The notes under the pieces were generated by a model. That model saw only the letters and a list, made by a program, of their open reading frames with translations, was not told where the DNA came from and ran no database searches. Position numbers and translations under genes: made by a program. 64,000 nt of DNA from Solirubrobacter ginsenosidimutans (GTDB lineage: Bacteria > Actinomycetota > Thermoleophilia > Solirubrobacterales > Solirubrobacteraceae). Of the stretch, positions 32,601 through 41,863 are shown one piece after another (position 1 is the first letter of the stretch; each line of letters starts with the position of its first letter). Location of the stretch: NCBI RefSeq assembly GCF_027587205.1, contig NZ_JAPDOD010000006.1, positions 162,224-226,223 on the forward strand, written 5' to 3'.

Positions 32601-35332
32601 ACCGTGAACGACTTGGTCGTGGTGCCGCCCTGGCCGTCGGTGACGGTCAGCGTGGCGGTGTAGGTGCCCTGGTTGGCGTACGTGTAGCTCGGCGAGGGCT
32701 GCGCCGACGTGTCCGTCGTCGTGCCGGGGACGCCGAAGTCCCACGCGTAGGCCAGGGTCCCGCCGTCCGGATCGGTCGCGCTCGACGTGAACGCCACCGG
32801 AAGCGGAGCCGCACCGGTCAGCGGCGCCGCCGAGGCGGTCACCTCAGGCGCCGCGGTCTGCGCCGCGCCCTTGCCGATGAAGTCGATCCAGTTGATGTTC
32901 AGCAGCGACGCCGTCTGGCCCGGGTTGCGGGTGATCATGAACAGCTCGTGCGTGCCCGTCGGGACGGCGGTGAGCGGCAGCGAGACGTCCTTGAACGTCT
33001 GCCAGTTGCCCGTCGGGGTGATCAGCGCCGTCTTGCCCAGCAGCGGGCCGGTCGGCGAGTCGTAGCGCAGCTCGATCGTGCCGCCCGGGCCGGCGGAGGC
33101 CACGCGGAAGCGCGCCTCGGAGATGTCGGCCAGGTTGAACGGCTTGTAGGACGTGTAGTCGCCGTCCTCGATGAAGCCGATGTTCATGCCGCCGCCCCCG
33201 GTGTCGGAGGTCGTCTCGGTCTGCACGCCGGCGGTGCCGCCCGTCGTGCCGTCCGGGACGCGACCCGTGGAGGCGAAGAACTCCGCCTGCTTCTGCTTGG
33301 GCTGCAGGATCGCTTCCGCGCGGCCGGTGAGCGGAACGATGCCGCCCGGGCCGCCCTTGTCGGTGTAGGCGACGCTGATGACCGTGAAGGTGTTCGCCTC
33401 CGGGCCGTGGCCGGCCGTCAGGCCGGTCTGCAGCGTGCCCGTGCAGCCCGTCGCGGACGACAGGTCGTGCGCGTGCTCGTCATGGCCGAGCGAGATCTTG
33501 ACCGTGATGTTCGCGCAGTCGATGCCCGCGCCGGTCGTGCCGTCCTCGGGATCGGTGACGGTGACCTTGTACGGGATCTTGTCCGTGAAGGACGCGAGCT
33601 TGCCGTTGAGCGGCGTGTCGATCGTGACCGTCGGCGCGCGGTTGCCCACCGAGATCAGGATGTTCTCGACGGCGGTCAGGCCCGTCTGGTCCTTGACCGT
33701 CAGCTTGGCCGTGTAGGCGCCGTTGGTCGTGTAGGTGTAGGACGGGTTGGGATCGGTCGAGTCGACGTTGCCGTCGCCGTTGAAGTCCCACGCGAACGTG
33801 ATCGGGCCGCCTTCGGGGTCCTTGGAGTTCGCGCTGTTGAAGTTGACGGCCAGCGGCGCGAGGCCGTTCGTCACCGACGCCGTGGCGTCCGCGATCGGGG
33901 CCTTGTCACCCGCGACGTAGTCGATGCGGTAGACGCCCGAGTCGGCGTTGTCGCCGCCGAAGCCCGAGCCCCACTCGATCACGTAGAGCGCGCCGTCAGG
34001 ACCGAAGTCGAGGTCCATCGGCCGCTTGTAGCCGGTGCCGAGGGCGAACGGGTCGACCGCCGTCATCGCGCCGGTCGCGTTGAGGTTCGCGGTCTTGATC
34101 CAGCCGTTGTTCCACTCCGCGATGAACCACTTGTTGTCGTAGAACGCCGGGAACTTGCGATCGGAGTCCAGGGACGGATCGAAGTGGTAGCGCGGGCCGC
34201 CCATCGGGGCGCCGCCGGTGCCGAGGTTCGGCCGGAAGCGTGCGTCGGTGTCTGAGAAGCCCATCCACGCGGTCGCCGGCTGGGCGGCCGGGAGGTTCGT
34301 CAGGCCGGTGTTGTTCTTGGACGTGTTGACCGGCGCGTTGCAGTCGAACTTCGCGCCCGAGACCTTGGTGGCGAAGTCGTAGTCGTTGTACGGCACGTTC
34401 TCGCGGATGCAGTACGGCCAGCCATAGTTGCCCGACTTCGTGAGGACGTTGTATTCGACCGAGCCCTGCGGACCGCGGTTCGCGTTCGTCGTGCCGGCGT
34501 CCGGGCCGTAGTCGGCGCTCAGGACCCAGCCCGTCGTCTGGTCGACGGTGAAGCGGAACGGGTTGCGGAAGCCCATGCCGAAGATCTCCGGCCGGGTCTT
34601 GTTGTTGGTGTCGGCGGCCTCGTCGAAGAGGTTGCCGGCGGGGATCGAGTAGGTCGTGTTGACGCCGGGCGGACCCGTCTGGATCTCGAGCGGCTTGATG
34701 CGCATGATCTTGCCGTTGAGGTCGTTCGTGTTGGCCGACGTGCGCTGCGCGTCCCAGTACTCGCGGCCCGTCTGCTCGTCGATCGGGTTGTAGCCGTCGG
34801 AGTCGAACGGGTTCGTGTTGTCGCCCGCGGAGATGTATAGGCTGCCGTCCGGGCCGAAGTAGAGCGAGCCCGACGAGTGGCAGCACTGCGCCGTCTGGTG
34901 ATTGAAGGTCAACACCTTCTGCTCAGACGAGAGGTCGAGCGTGTCGCCGACCATCTTGAAGCGCGACACGACCTGCGTGAGCGTGTTGTCGGGCAGCTGC
35001 GAATAGAACAGATACACCCACTTGCTGAACGCGAAGTCGGGTGCGAGCTGCAGGCCGAGCAGCCCGTTCTCCTGCGACGTCGTGACCGGCACCTTGCCCG
35101 CCTGGACGGTCTGCCGGGTGTCCGGCTTCCAGACCATCAGACGTCCGTCGCGCTCGATGTAGAAGACGCGCCCGTCCGGGGCGATGTCCAACTCCATCGG
35201 GTTCTGTGTGTTGTCGTCCAGCGTGACCTTCTGGAAGTCGCCCGCGACGGGGGTCTGTGCCCGCGCCGCGCCGCTCCAGATGAGACACGCCAGCATCGCC
35301 GTGAAAACGGCGAAAACTGCCCTCCGACCCAT
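29618..35332 (-). CDS. Giant secreted GSDH-PKD-CBM6-DUF1349-ThuA multidomain protein
   Basis: A 1904-residue exported protein. Signal peptide 1-25 (AARA-Q). Approximate modules: GSDH-type beta-propeller 30-475 (SQENGLLGLQLAPDF, RNPFRFTVDQTTGW); PKD 479-565; CBM6-like 680-825; PKD 830-915; two DUF1349/concanavalin-like units 917-1120 and 1130-1320 (RDDFDGTDLGAGWD, DDFNGTSLDKTRWN); PKD 1325-1415; ThuA 1420-1650 (KTAGFRHDSIEVG, GKGYVGIHAAADGEYDW); PKD 1665-1750; and a C-terminal domain 1755-1904 shared with the GH95-like protein at 41864. It is likely a wall-associated sugar-oxidising or glycan-binding protein. ATG 35332 directly follows the lactonase stop (TAGATG), making it the last gene of the fucose operon; a GAGGAGAGG site precedes it. 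Confidence 0.9.
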   Translation of the reverse strand: MGRRAVFAVFTAMLACLIWSGAARAQTPVAGDFQKVTLDDNTQNPMELDIAPDGRVFYIERDGRLMVWKPDTRQTVQAGKVPVTTSQENGLLGLQLAPDFAFSKWVYLFYSQLPDNTLTQVVSRFKMVGDTLDLSSEQKVLTFNHQTAQCCHSSGSLYFGPDGSLYISAGDNTNPFDSDGYNPIDEQTGREYWDAQRTSANTNDLNGKIMRIKPLEIQTGPPGVNTTYSIPAGNLFDEAADTNNKTRPEIFGMGFRNPFRFTVDQTTGWVLSADYGPDAGTTNANRGPQGSVEYNVLTKSGNYGWPYCIRENVPYNDYDFATKVSGAKFDCNAPVNTSKNNTGLTNLPAAQPATAWMGFSDTDARFRPNLGTGGAPMGGPRYHFDPSLDSDRKFPAFYDNKWFIAEWNNGWIKTANLNATGAMTAVDPFALGTGYKRPMDLDFGPDGALYVIEWGSGFGGDNADSGVYRIDYVAGDKAPIADATASVTNGLAPLAVNFNSANSKDPEGGPITFAWDFNGDGNVDSTDPNPSYTYTTNGAYTAKLTVKDQTGLTAVENILISVGNRAPTVTIDTPLNGKLASFTDKIPYKVTVTDPEDGTTGAGIDCANITVKISLGHDEHAHDLSSATGCTGTLQTGLTAGHGPEANTFTVISVAYTDKGGPGGIVPLTGRAEAILQPKQKQAEFFASTGRVPDGTTGGTAGVQTETTSDTGGGGMNIGFIEDGDYTSYKPFNLADISEARFRVASAGPGGTIELRYDSPTGPLLGKTALITPTGNWQTFKDVSLPLTAVPTGTHELFMITRNPGQTASLLNINWIDFIGKGAAQTAAPEVTASAAPLTGAAPLPVAFTSSATDPDGGTLAYAWDFGVPGTTTDTSAQPSPSYTYANQGTYTATLTVTDGQGGTTTKSFTVKVTAPAGCGTSYRDDFDGTDLGAGWDVVRRDQNLVVSGGTLKIPTQTGDVYGGDNNAKNIVLRAAPAGPFTMTAKIKHAGNRQYHQAGLIVYGDDDNYTKFDRLADNTPTNPVTEHFEFINEVAGTPRNTQADSGPQLGATYQADFFMKIESDGTQIRGYSSPDGTTWTQVGQPANLPTGTVRLGMFSLGNAAATTVTSEFDWFTLTTPGSGSGGTGDDFNGTSLDKTRWNGIVREDTSLYKVADGGLTLTTVQSEIAPNNKNYILQTADHTSEDWVLEAKLSAWTLSNSFQQAGIVAWLDDSNYVKFNAISDNNNTRINRSENRSNVAGTIIQPQPQVNVPAGVTTIYLRLTKSGTSYQGEISYDGTAWTKVGDPVTNPMVAPRFGLYTAGVNGSGQTATFDYFKVNGATGCSGGTNTPPVITTATATPSSGFAPLATAFSAAANDANGDTLTYSWDFDGNGTADATGATANTTFTTAGAKTVKLTVSDGKGGTATRDIPVQVLAADNPTAKLRALVFTKTAGFRHDSIEVGTAAVKTLGTQKNWQVDSTDDASLFTDAVLAHYKVVIFMSTTGDTLNDTQQAAFERFIRSGKGYVGIHAAADGEYDWRWYGNLVGAYFRNHPDGTPTATVVTEDTTDPSTAGLPARWTRTDEWYNYKAPTNANGDDYSARSTTGVHVLLKMDESTYAENDGSDGVDDDHPISWCQKYDGGRSWYTGLGHTQASFSEPGILSHIGAGIEIAAGVLPSAACGVAPTANAAPVVSTATATPASGVAPLAVSFAATATDPDGDTLTYTWDLDGNGTFETTGQNPSFTYTTPGTYVAVAKVSDPAGLSGTKTVTVTVSPAAGGGTDVPVTVGGNVPGVLALTFGAAPNLGTFVPGVAKDYTASVAATVTSSATAAALTVRDPSATATGHLVNGASVMPQALQVRADTGAFAPLSSTGAALALTSWATPVGARLVSVEFKQPVAATDSLLTGSYGKTLTFTLSATTP

Positions 35333-36070
35333 CTACCTCTCCTCCTGATTGGTGACTGCTGACAGGCGGTAGACACGCTCCGCCGTTCCGGCGAGCACCC
35401 TCTGGCGCTCGCCCTTTCCCAGCAACCCGGACACGACCTCGAGCCACTGCTCGTAGGTCGTGGTCAGGCTCGCCACGGGCCAATCGCTGCCGAACAGGCA
35501 GCGGTCGGGCCCGAAGACGTCCAGGGCGTGCTCGAGGTACGGACGTGGGTCCGCCACCTCGGTCGTGAGCCCTGACAACTTGCAGACGACGTTCTCGTGC
35601 GTGGCCAGCTCGGTCAGCTGCGCGCGCCACGGATCGAGCGCGTGCGGCTTGCCGCAGTGGTCCAGCACGAACGTCGTCTCTTCACACGCTCCGACAAGCG
35701 CGATCAGCTTGTGCATCTGGTCTGCGGTGATGCAGGCGTCGAACGGGAGGTCGTGCTCGGCGAGCGCGCGGACGTTCTCGCGCACCGCGTCGAACACATC
35801 TGTCCCTTGCAACAGCCGGCGAACGCCCCGCACGAGCGGCCGCTCGGCGAGCGCCGCGAGATCGCACGGCTCCTCCAGCGGCGCGTGCGCGACGATCGCC
35901 TCGACGCCGTCGAGCGACTCGAGCCAGCCGAGTTCATCGCCGCGCGCGTCGGCCTCGACCACGACCGCGCGACCCTCGAACGCGGTGTGCGCGAAGCGCA
36001 GCGCGTCCGGGAGCCAGGGGTAGTCGAGCACCTCTGGATCCCAGAGGTGGACATGCGCGTCGACGATCAC
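35333..36070 (-). CDS. L-fuconolactonase-like amidohydrolase (COG3618)
   Basis: A 245-residue TIM-barrel metal hydrolase. VIVDAHVHLWDPEVLDYPW is the metal-binding N-terminus, VVVEADARGDE, AHAPLEEP, VLDHCGKP and LFGSDWPVAS are later family motifs. COG3618 members open sugar-acid lactones such as L-fucono-1,5-lactone or L-rhamnonolactone. The neighbours (fuconate dehydratase, aldo/keto reductase, GH95-like fucosidase) favour L-fuconolactonase. It is short by some tens of residues compared with many relatives. GTG 36070 overlaps the permease stop (GTGA). Confidence 0.85.
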   Translation of the reverse strand: MIVDAHVHLWDPEVLDYPWLPDALRFAHTAFEGRAVVVEADARGDELGWLESLDGVEAIVAHAPLEEPCDLAALAERPLVRGVRRLLQGTDVFDAVRENVRALAEHDLPFDACITADQMHKLIALVGACEETTFVLDHCGKPHALDPWRAQLTELATHENVVCKLSGLTTEVADPRPYLEHALDVFGPDRCLFGSDWPVASLTTTYEQWLEVVSGLLGKGERQRVLAGTAERVYRLSAVTNQEER

Positions 36071-37065
36071 TCCTGCGCCTGCCCCGAGGTGACGCGGGAG
36101 ACGATCAGCGCCACGAGGATGATCCCGCCGTTGAGCGCGTCGATCCACTGCGGCGGCACGCCGCCGAGGGTCAGCACGTTCTGGATCGTGTAGAGCAGCA
36201 GGATGCCGGTGAACGCGCCGAGCACCGTGCCCTTGCCGCCGTTGAGGCTGACGCCGCCGATCACGGCCGCCGCGAACACGGTGAAGATCGCCCCGGAGCC
36301 CTGGTTGGCGGCGACCGACGCCAGCCGCCCGCTGATCAGCAGCCCGCCGAGCGCGGCCAGCAGGCTGGCGACGATCAGCACGCTGAAGAGCACGCGGTGG
36401 GTGCGGATGCCGGCGGCGCGCGCCGCGTCGACGTTGCCGCCGATCGCGTACAGCGAGCGCCCCCAGCGGGTGAAGCCGAGCACGCCCCCGGCTGCCGCGA
36501 ACAGCCCGACGCAGATCCACACGCTCAGCGGGATGCCGAGCGCGGAGTTCTGCCCCAGGTACGTCATCGACGACGGCAGCTGGAAGAACGTCTGCCCCTC
36601 GCTGATCCCGGTCAGCAGACCGCGCAGCGTGATCAGCATGCCGAGCGTGACGATGAATCCGTTGAGCCCGAAGCGCACGATCAGCAGCGCGTTGATGAGA
36701 CCGATGACGGCGCCCACGAGCAGCACGATCGGGATCGCCCACGCGTTGCCGAGCACGCCGAGTCCGTGTGCCACGCCGACCGGCGCGATCAGCCAGGCCG
36801 CGATGCCGGGGGCGAGCCCGAACGTCGACTCGAGCGACAGGTCCATCTTGCCGACCAGCAGCACGAGCGTCTGAGCGAGCACCAGCAGCCCGACCTCGGA
36901 CATCTGCTGCAGGACGTTGAGCAGATTGTCCGAGTGCAGGAAGACCGGGCTGACGATCTGCCCGACGATGCCGATGAGGATGATCGCGGGGACGAGCGCG
37001 AAGTCGCGCAGGCGGGCGATCCGGACGCGCGGAACCGCGCGGTGGGGAATTGCCACGTCAGCCAC
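36067..37065 (-). CDS. Sugar ABC transporter permease (RbsC type)
   Basis: A 332-residue membrane protein with about nine or ten helices. LVLLVGKMDLSLESTFGLAP, LNGFIVTLGMLITLRGLLTG and GRSLYAIGGNVDAARAAGIR are typical of RbsC/BPD_transp_2 permeases, the last being the ATPase contact loop. It serves the importer encoded by the two upstream genes and overlaps the ATPase gene by 8 bp. The locus implies L-fucose or a related sugar as the substrate. Confidence 0.92.
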   Translation of the reverse strand: MADVAIPHRAVPRVRIARLRDFALVPAIILIGIVGQIVSPVFLHSDNLLNVLQQMSEVGLLVLAQTLVLLVGKMDLSLESTFGLAPGIAAWLIAPVGVAHGLGVLGNAWAIPIVLLVGAVIGLINALLIVRFGLNGFIVTLGMLITLRGLLTGISEGQTFFQLPSSMTYLGQNSALGIPLSVWICVGLFAAAGGVLGFTRWGRSLYAIGGNVDAARAAGIRTHRVLFSVLIVASLLAALGGLLISGRLASVAANQGSGAIFTVFAAAVIGGVSLNGGKGTVLGAFTGILLLYTIQNVLTLGGVPPQWIDALNGGIILVALIVSRVTSGQAQE

Positions 37066-38515
37066 CGATTCCCTCCATCGCCGACACGAGCTCGTTGTCG
37101 CGCCAGCCGCTGTCGAACTCCTGCACGATCGCCCCGCGGAAGAGCACGATCACGCGATCGCACCCGCGCAGGTCGTCGAGCTCGTCGGAGACCACGAGCA
37201 CGCCGGTGCCGCGCGCGGCGGCGCGATCGACGGCCTCCAGCAGCGTCTCCTTGGAGCGCACGTCGACACCCGCCGTCGGCGCGATCAGCACCAGCACCCG
37301 CGGGTCGCTCGCGAGCGCGCGCCCGAAGACGACCTTCTGCTGGTTGCCGCCGGAGAGATCGCTCACCGGCGCGTCCAGCCCGGACGTCTTGACGTTGAGA
37401 TCGTCCACCAGCGAGCGCGCCACCCGCTCCCGCCGGCGCGGGTCCATCAGCCCCGCCGGGCCGAGCCGGTCAGGCACCGTCATCGTGATGTTCTCGGCGA
37501 CGCTGAGGAGCGGGACCACGCCCTCGCGGTGGCGGTCCTGCGGCACGAGGCCGACGCCCGCGGCAAGCGCCGCGGGGACGCTCCCGGGCTTGGGCGTGTG
37601 CCCGCACACCTCGACGGTTCCGCCGCGCTGCAGCCCGACGATCGACTCGGCGACGGCGAGCTTGCCGGACCCGGCGCTGCCCGCCAGGCCGACGATCTCC
37701 CCCGCACGCACGGTGAACGCGATCGCGTCGTCGGAGAAGCGCAGAACGATCTCGCCGGTCGCGCGCGGCTCCCGGTGCGCCGTGACCAGCCGCGCAGCCT
37801 CGCCGGTCATCGCGTCGACGAGGTCGTCCTTGGCCAGCTCCGCCACCGGCGCGGTGAGGATGTGCCGCGCGTCGCGGAACACCGTCACCGTGTCGCAGAT
37901 CTCGTAGACCTCCTGCAGGTGGTGGCTGATGAACAGGAACGTCACGCCCTGCTCCTGCAACGCACGGATGCGGTCGAAGAGCCGCGCGATGGCGGCGCCG
38001 TCGAGCTGCGCGGTCGGCTCGTCGAGGATCACGAAGCGCGCGCCGAACGACAGCGCCCGCGCGATCTCCACCAGCTGGCGCTGCTCGACCGTGAGGTCGT
38101 CCGCGAGCGTCTGCGGATCGACGTCGACCGACCATTCCCCCAGCAGATCCCACGCCCGGTCGCGCAGCCGGCGCCACGAGATGAACCGGCCCTGGCGATT
38201 GAGGAACAGGTTCTCGGCGACGGTGAGCGTCGGGATGATCGTCGACTTCTGGTAGACGCAGGCGACGCGCTCACGCCAGCCTTCGCGGTCCGAGAGCGCG
38301 GGCGCGGGCGCGCCGGCGAAGAAGACAACGCCCGCGTCGGGCGCCTGCAGGCCGGTGAGCAGCGAGACGAGCGTGGACTTGCCCGCGCCGTTGCGGCCCA
38401 CGAGGGCGTGCGTCGACCCCGCGGCGACCGCGACTCCAGCGGCGTCCAGCGCCACGGTCGAGCCGTAGCGCTTGGACACCCCCACGGCCTCAGCTACTTG
38501 AGGTTGTTGCCCCAC
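37058..38515 (-). CDS. Sugar ABC transporter double ATPase (RbsA/MglA type)
   Basis: A 485-residue protein with two fused ATPase domains. The first is complete: Walker A GRNGAGKST, signature LTVEQRQLVEIARAL in the form seen for this family, and Walker B FVILDEPTAQLD. The second is degenerate, as is common: GSAGSGKLA in place of Walker A and VLVLIAPTAGVDV lacking the Asp-Glu pair, though LSGGNQQKVVFGRAL is intact. So only one site should hydrolyse ATP. GTG 38515 overlaps the binding-protein gene by 22 bp. Confidence 0.92.
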   Translation of the reverse strand: MGQQPQVAEAVGVSKRYGSTVALDAAGVAVAAGSTHALVGRNGAGKSTLVSLLTGLQAPDAGVVFFAGAPAPALSDREGWRERVACVYQKSTIIPTLTVAENLFLNRQGRFISWRRLRDRAWDLLGEWSVDVDPQTLADDLTVEQRQLVEIARALSFGARFVILDEPTAQLDGAAIARLFDRIRALQEQGVTFLFISHHLQEVYEICDTVTVFRDARHILTAPVAELAKDDLVDAMTGEAARLVTAHREPRATGEIVLRFSDDAIAFTVRAGEIVGLAGSAGSGKLAVAESIVGLQRGGTVEVCGHTPKPGSVPAALAAGVGLVPQDRHREGVVPLLSVAENITMTVPDRLGPAGLMDPRRRERVARSLVDDLNVKTSGLDAPVSDLSGGNQQKVVFGRALASDPRVLVLIAPTAGVDVRSKETLLEAVDRAAARGTGVLVVSDELDDLRGCDRVIVLFRGAIVQEFDSGWRDNELVSAMEGIGG

Positions 38516-39585
38516 AGGCTCTTGTCGTCGAATTTGACGCTCTGCTCACTGCCGTACGCGCCGCCGTCGCGGGTGACGAGCGGGGCGGCGAGCTGGTCCT
38601 CGAGCAGGCCTGGGCGGACCTGGATGATGTTGGAGTCGTGGTCGGTCGGGCCGGGCTTGAACGTCTTGCCCTCGGCGGCCGCGGCGACGTAGTCGATCCC
38701 GTACTTGGCGTACAGGTCGGCGGGCTGGGAGACGGTCGCGTCGATCGTCCCCGCCTCGATGTCCTTCAGCTCCTCCGGGATGCCGTCGTTGGAGACGATG
38801 AAGACGTGCTTGGGATCGTCGGGCGGCACGAGCAGGCCCTTCTGCTTGAGCACCTGCTTGGTGCCGGCGAGCGCGAAGCTCGCCTGCATGTAGACGCCCT
38901 TGAGGTCCGGGTTGGCCGTCAGCGTCGTCTGCAGCTTGGACGCGGCCACCGCGCCGTCCCACTTGGTCGCGATCCCGAAGACCTTGATGCCGGGGAAGTC
39001 GGACTTCATGCACTCGTTGAAGGCCTCGGTGCGGTCGCGCCCGTTGATCGACGCGAGGTCGCCCTCGAGCATCGCGACCTTGCCCTTGCCGTTCAGCGAC
39101 GTGCCGAGGAACTGGCAGGCCTTGGTGCCGTAGGCGCGGTTGTCGGCGCGCACGACCATGTATACGTTGCCCTGATCCGGGCGCGTGTCGATCGTGACCA
39201 CCGGGATCTTCTTGCCCTCCAGCTGTGTGAGCGTCGGGGCGATCGCCGCCGTGTCCTGCGGCGCCATCACGATGCCCTTCACGCCCTGGCTGATCAGCGT
39301 CTGCGTGTTGGCGATCAGCTTGGAGACGTCATTGGACGAGCTGGTCGTCTTCAGCGTCACCCCGCCGTCGCCCGCGAACTTCGGGACGTACGAGATGTAC
39401 GAGTTCCAGAAGTCCGTGTCCGCGCGCGGGTAGTCGACGCCGATCGTCGGCTTCGACGCGCTCGAACCGCCACTGCTGCCACCGGCCGCGCCGCCCGCGC
39501 TGTCGGACGCATTGTCGCTCCCGCAGGCAGCCACCGCGAGCGCGGTCGCGGCCGCCATCCCGGCGAGCACCGTCGAGGTCTTCAT
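38494..39585 (-). CDS. Sugar-binding lipoprotein of the ABC importer
   Basis: A 363-residue periplasmic-binding-protein-like lipoprotein (peripla_BP_4, ribose/xylose cluster). The lipobox LAVAAC gives lipid-modified Cys21, followed by a Gly/Ser linker (27-45) and the sugar-binding domain with [33 protein letters not shown] and [13 protein letters not shown]. It captures sugar outside the membrane for the RbsC/RbsA pair. ATG 39585 overlaps the fuconate dehydratase stop (ATGA). Confidence 0.92.
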   Translation of the reverse strand: MKTSTVLAGMAAATALAVAACGSDNASDSAGGAAGGSSGGSSASKPTIGVDYPRADTDFWNSYISYVPKFAGDGGVTLKTTSSSNDVSKLIANTQTLISQGVKGIVMAPQDTAAIAPTLTQLEGKKIPVVTIDTRPDQGNVYMVVRADNRAYGTKACQFLGTSLNGKGKVAMLEGDLASINGRDRTEAFNECMKSDFPGIKVFGIATKWDGAVAASKLQTTLTANPDLKGVYMQASFALAGTKQVLKQKGLLVPPDDPKHVFIVSNDGIPEELKDIEAGTIDATVSQPADLYAKYGIDYVAAAAEGKTFKPGPTDHDSNIIQVRPGLLEDQLAAPLVTRDGGAYGSEQSVKFDDKSLWGNNLK

Positions 39586-40952
39586 CGGTCACCTCTCTCC
39601 TGGGCTGAGATCACTCCGACCTGCCACTCGGGACCGTCGGGGTATTCGTGGCGGCGCACGGAGTCGGCGAGCATGCGCCCGCCGGCCCCGGCACCGACCG
39701 GCGCCACGTAACGGCCAGCACGGATCTCCACCGGCTCGGTGAAGTGCTCGTGGAGGTGATCCACGTGTTCGATCACGCGGTCCTCCCACGTGCCGCTGAC
39801 GGCGACGTAGTCGAACATCGCGAGGTGCTGCACCATCTCGCACAGGCCGACTCCGCCCGCGTGGGGGCAGACCGGCTTGCCGAACTTGGCCGCCAGCAGC
39901 AGGATCGCGATGTTCTCGTTGACGCCGGCCACGCGGCTGGCGTCGATCTGCACGACGTCGACGGCATCGGCCTGCAGGAGCTGCTTGAACAGCACCTGGC
40001 TATGGCCGTGCTCGCCGGTCGCGACCTTCACGGGGGCCACCGCGCGCTTGATCGCGGCGTGACCGAGCACGTCGTCCGGGGCCGTCGGCTCCTCGATCCA
40101 GTACGGATCGAAATCGTGGAGCGCGTCGACCCACGCGATCGCCTCCTCGACGCCCCAGACCTGATTGGCGTCGATGGCGATCCGGACGTCGGGTCCCACC
40201 GCTTCACGCGCGAGCGCGAGGCGGCGGCGATCGGTCTGAAGGTCTCCGCCGACCTTCAGCTTGATCTGGGTGAAGCCTTCAGCGACCGCCGCGCGGGAGA
40301 GCCGGACGAGCTTCTCGTCGTCGTAGCCCAGCCAGCCGGGGGTCGTGGTGTACGCCGGATAGCCGGCGCGGCGCAGCTCCGCGATCCGCTCAGAGCGGGT
40401 CGGTTCGGCGCGGCGCAGGATCCGCAGCGCCTCCTCCTCGGTGAGCGCCTCGCGGATGTAGCGGAAGTCGACGAGCGCGACGAGCTCTTCCGGGCTCAGC
40501 TCGGCGAGATGCAGCCACAGCGGCTGCCCGGCGCGGCGCGCCCGCAGGTCCCACAGCGCATTGACGATCGCGCCGTGCGCCATGTGGGCGACGCCCTTCT
40601 CCGGGCCGAGCCAGCGCATCGGGCTGTCGGCGCCGAGCCGCCGCGAGAACGCGCCGGGATCAGCCAGCGCCTCCTCCGCGGCGAGCCCGACGACCAGCGG
40701 CGCGAACGCGCGCACCGCCTCGACCTGCACCTCCGTGCCCCGTCCGATGGTGAAGACGAGGCTGTGACCTTCGTCGCCGGCGCTCGTGCGCAGCACCACA
40801 TACGCCGCCGAATAGTCCGGCTGCGGGTTCATGGCGTCCGAGCCATCGAGCTGTCGCGACGTCGGGAAGCGGACGTCGCGCACCACCAGCTCGGTGATGG
40901 ACTCGGGAGCCGAGAGGTCGGAGGTCCGTCGAGTTGAAACGAGTGAAGTCAT
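39582..40952 (-). CDS. L-fuconate dehydratase (enolase superfamily)
   Basis: A 456-residue enzyme with strong likeness to L-fuconate dehydratase: [74 protein letters not shown]. Catalytic features are complete: the Lys pair in IKLKVG, metal ligands in [18 protein letters not shown] and VATGEHGHS, and His in CPHAGGVGL. It removes water from L-fuconate to give 2-keto-3-deoxy-L-fuconate. It is first in the leftward operon. ATG 40952 leaves only 15 bp to the divergent aldo/keto reductase, so the promoters overlap coding sequence or the true start is slightly downstream. Confidence 0.93.
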   Translation of the reverse strand: MTSLVSTRRTSDLSAPESITELVVRDVRFPTSRQLDGSDAMNPQPDYSAAYVVLRTSAGDEGHSLVFTIGRGTEVQVEAVRAFAPLVVGLAAEEALADPGAFSRRLGADSPMRWLGPEKGVAHMAHGAIVNALWDLRARRAGQPLWLHLAELSPEELVALVDFRYIREALTEEEALRILRRAEPTRSERIAELRRAGYPAYTTTPGWLGYDDEKLVRLSRAAVAEGFTQIKLKVGGDLQTDRRRLALAREAVGPDVRIAIDANQVWGVEEAIAWVDALHDFDPYWIEEPTAPDDVLGHAAIKRAVAPVKVATGEHGHSQVLFKQLLQADAVDVVQIDASRVAGVNENIAILLLAAKFGKPVCPHAGGVGLCEMVQHLAMFDYVAVSGTWEDRVIEHVDHLHEHFTEPVEIRAGRYVAPVGAGAGGRMLADSVRRHEYPDGPEWQVGVISAQERGDR

Positions 40953-40967
40953 CTATACATCGAGGGC

Positions 40968-41861
40968 ATGGCACGACTGGGACTTGGCTGTGCGCCGTTG
41001 GGCGGGCTCTTCTCGGAGGTCTCCGAGACCGACGCCCACGCCACCGTCGAGGCGGCGTGGGATGCGGGTGTGCGGTTCTTCGACGTCGCCCCGCAGTACG
41101 GCCTCGGGCTGGCCGAGCGGCGGCTGGGCGAAGCCCTGCGCGGGCGCAGCGACTTCCGCGTCTCGACCAAGGTCGGACGGCTCGTCGTGCCGCGCGGCGA
41201 GGGCGACGGGCAGGACGCGAGCCAGTTCGCCGGGATGACCGAGGAGCTGCGCTTCGACTTCACCCGCGACGGCGTGCTGCGTTCGCTGGAGGCCTCGCTG
41301 GAGCGACTCTGCGTGGACCGCATCGACGTGGTCCACGTCCACGACCCCGACGAGCATCTGCAGGCCGCGCTGACGCAGGCGATCCCCGCCCTGCTCGAGC
41401 TGCGCGCCCAGGGCGTGGTCGGCGCCGTGGGCGCGGGCATGAACCATGCCGCGCCCCTGCGCCGGATCGTCCGCGAGACCGACGTCGACCGGATCCTGCT
41501 CGCCGGTCGCTACACGCTGCTGGACCGCTCGGGCCTGTCGCTGCTGGACCTCTGCTTCGAACGCGGCGTGTCGGTGATCGCGGGCGGCGTGTTCAACTCG
41601 GGCGTGCTCGCCGACCCGCGGCCGGGCGCGACGTTCGACTACGCGCCCGCCTCCACGGAGGTCATCGAGTTGGCCCGCTCGATCGGCCACATCTGCTCCG
41701 AACAGGGCGTCCCGCTGACGGCGGCGGCGGTGCAGTTCCCCGCCCGCCACCCCGCCGTCGAGACGGTGCTCGTCGGCGCCCGCTCGGCCCGGGAGGTACG
41801 GGCCAACGCGGACGCCTTCGAGTTCCCGGTGCCAGCGCAACTCTGGGATGAGTTGGACTGA
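40968..41861 (+). CDS. Aldo/keto reductase, probable L-fucose (aldose 1-) dehydrogenase
   Basis: A 297-residue TIM-barrel oxidoreductase. GLGCAPLGGLFSEV, RFFDVAPQYGLGLAERRLGE (catalytic Asp and Tyr), STKVGRL (Lys), IDVVHVHDPDEHL (His) and a C-terminal VLVGARSAREVRAN (cofactor phosphate site) are all present. This form, with the long VHDPD stretch and GVFNSGVL, fits the D-threo-aldose/L-fucose dehydrogenase group. It would oxidise L-fucose to the lactone with NAD(P)+. It diverges from the fuconate dehydratase gene by 15 bp and ends 2 bp from the convergent GH95-like gene. Confidence 0.87.
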   Translation: MARLGLGCAPLGGLFSEVSETDAHATVEAAWDAGVRFFDVAPQYGLGLAERRLGEALRGRSDFRVSTKVGRLVVPRGEGDGQDASQFAGMTEELRFDFTRDGVLRSLEASLERLCVDRIDVVHVHDPDEHLQAALTQAIPALLELRAQGVVGAVGAGMNHAAPLRRIVRETDVDRILLAGRYTLLDRSGLSLLDLCFERGVSVIAGGVFNSGVLADPRPGATFDYAPASTEVIELARSIGHICSEQGVPLTAAAVQFPARHPAVETVLVGARSAREVRANADAFEFPVPAQLWDELD

Positions 41862-41863
41862 TC

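Noticed and set aside
30398..34255. 1285-codon open frame opposite the 1904-residue gene
   Set aside because: It is arginine/valine-rich with no domain features and lies fully antisense to a gene with clear modules; long empty antisense frames are expected at this GC content.
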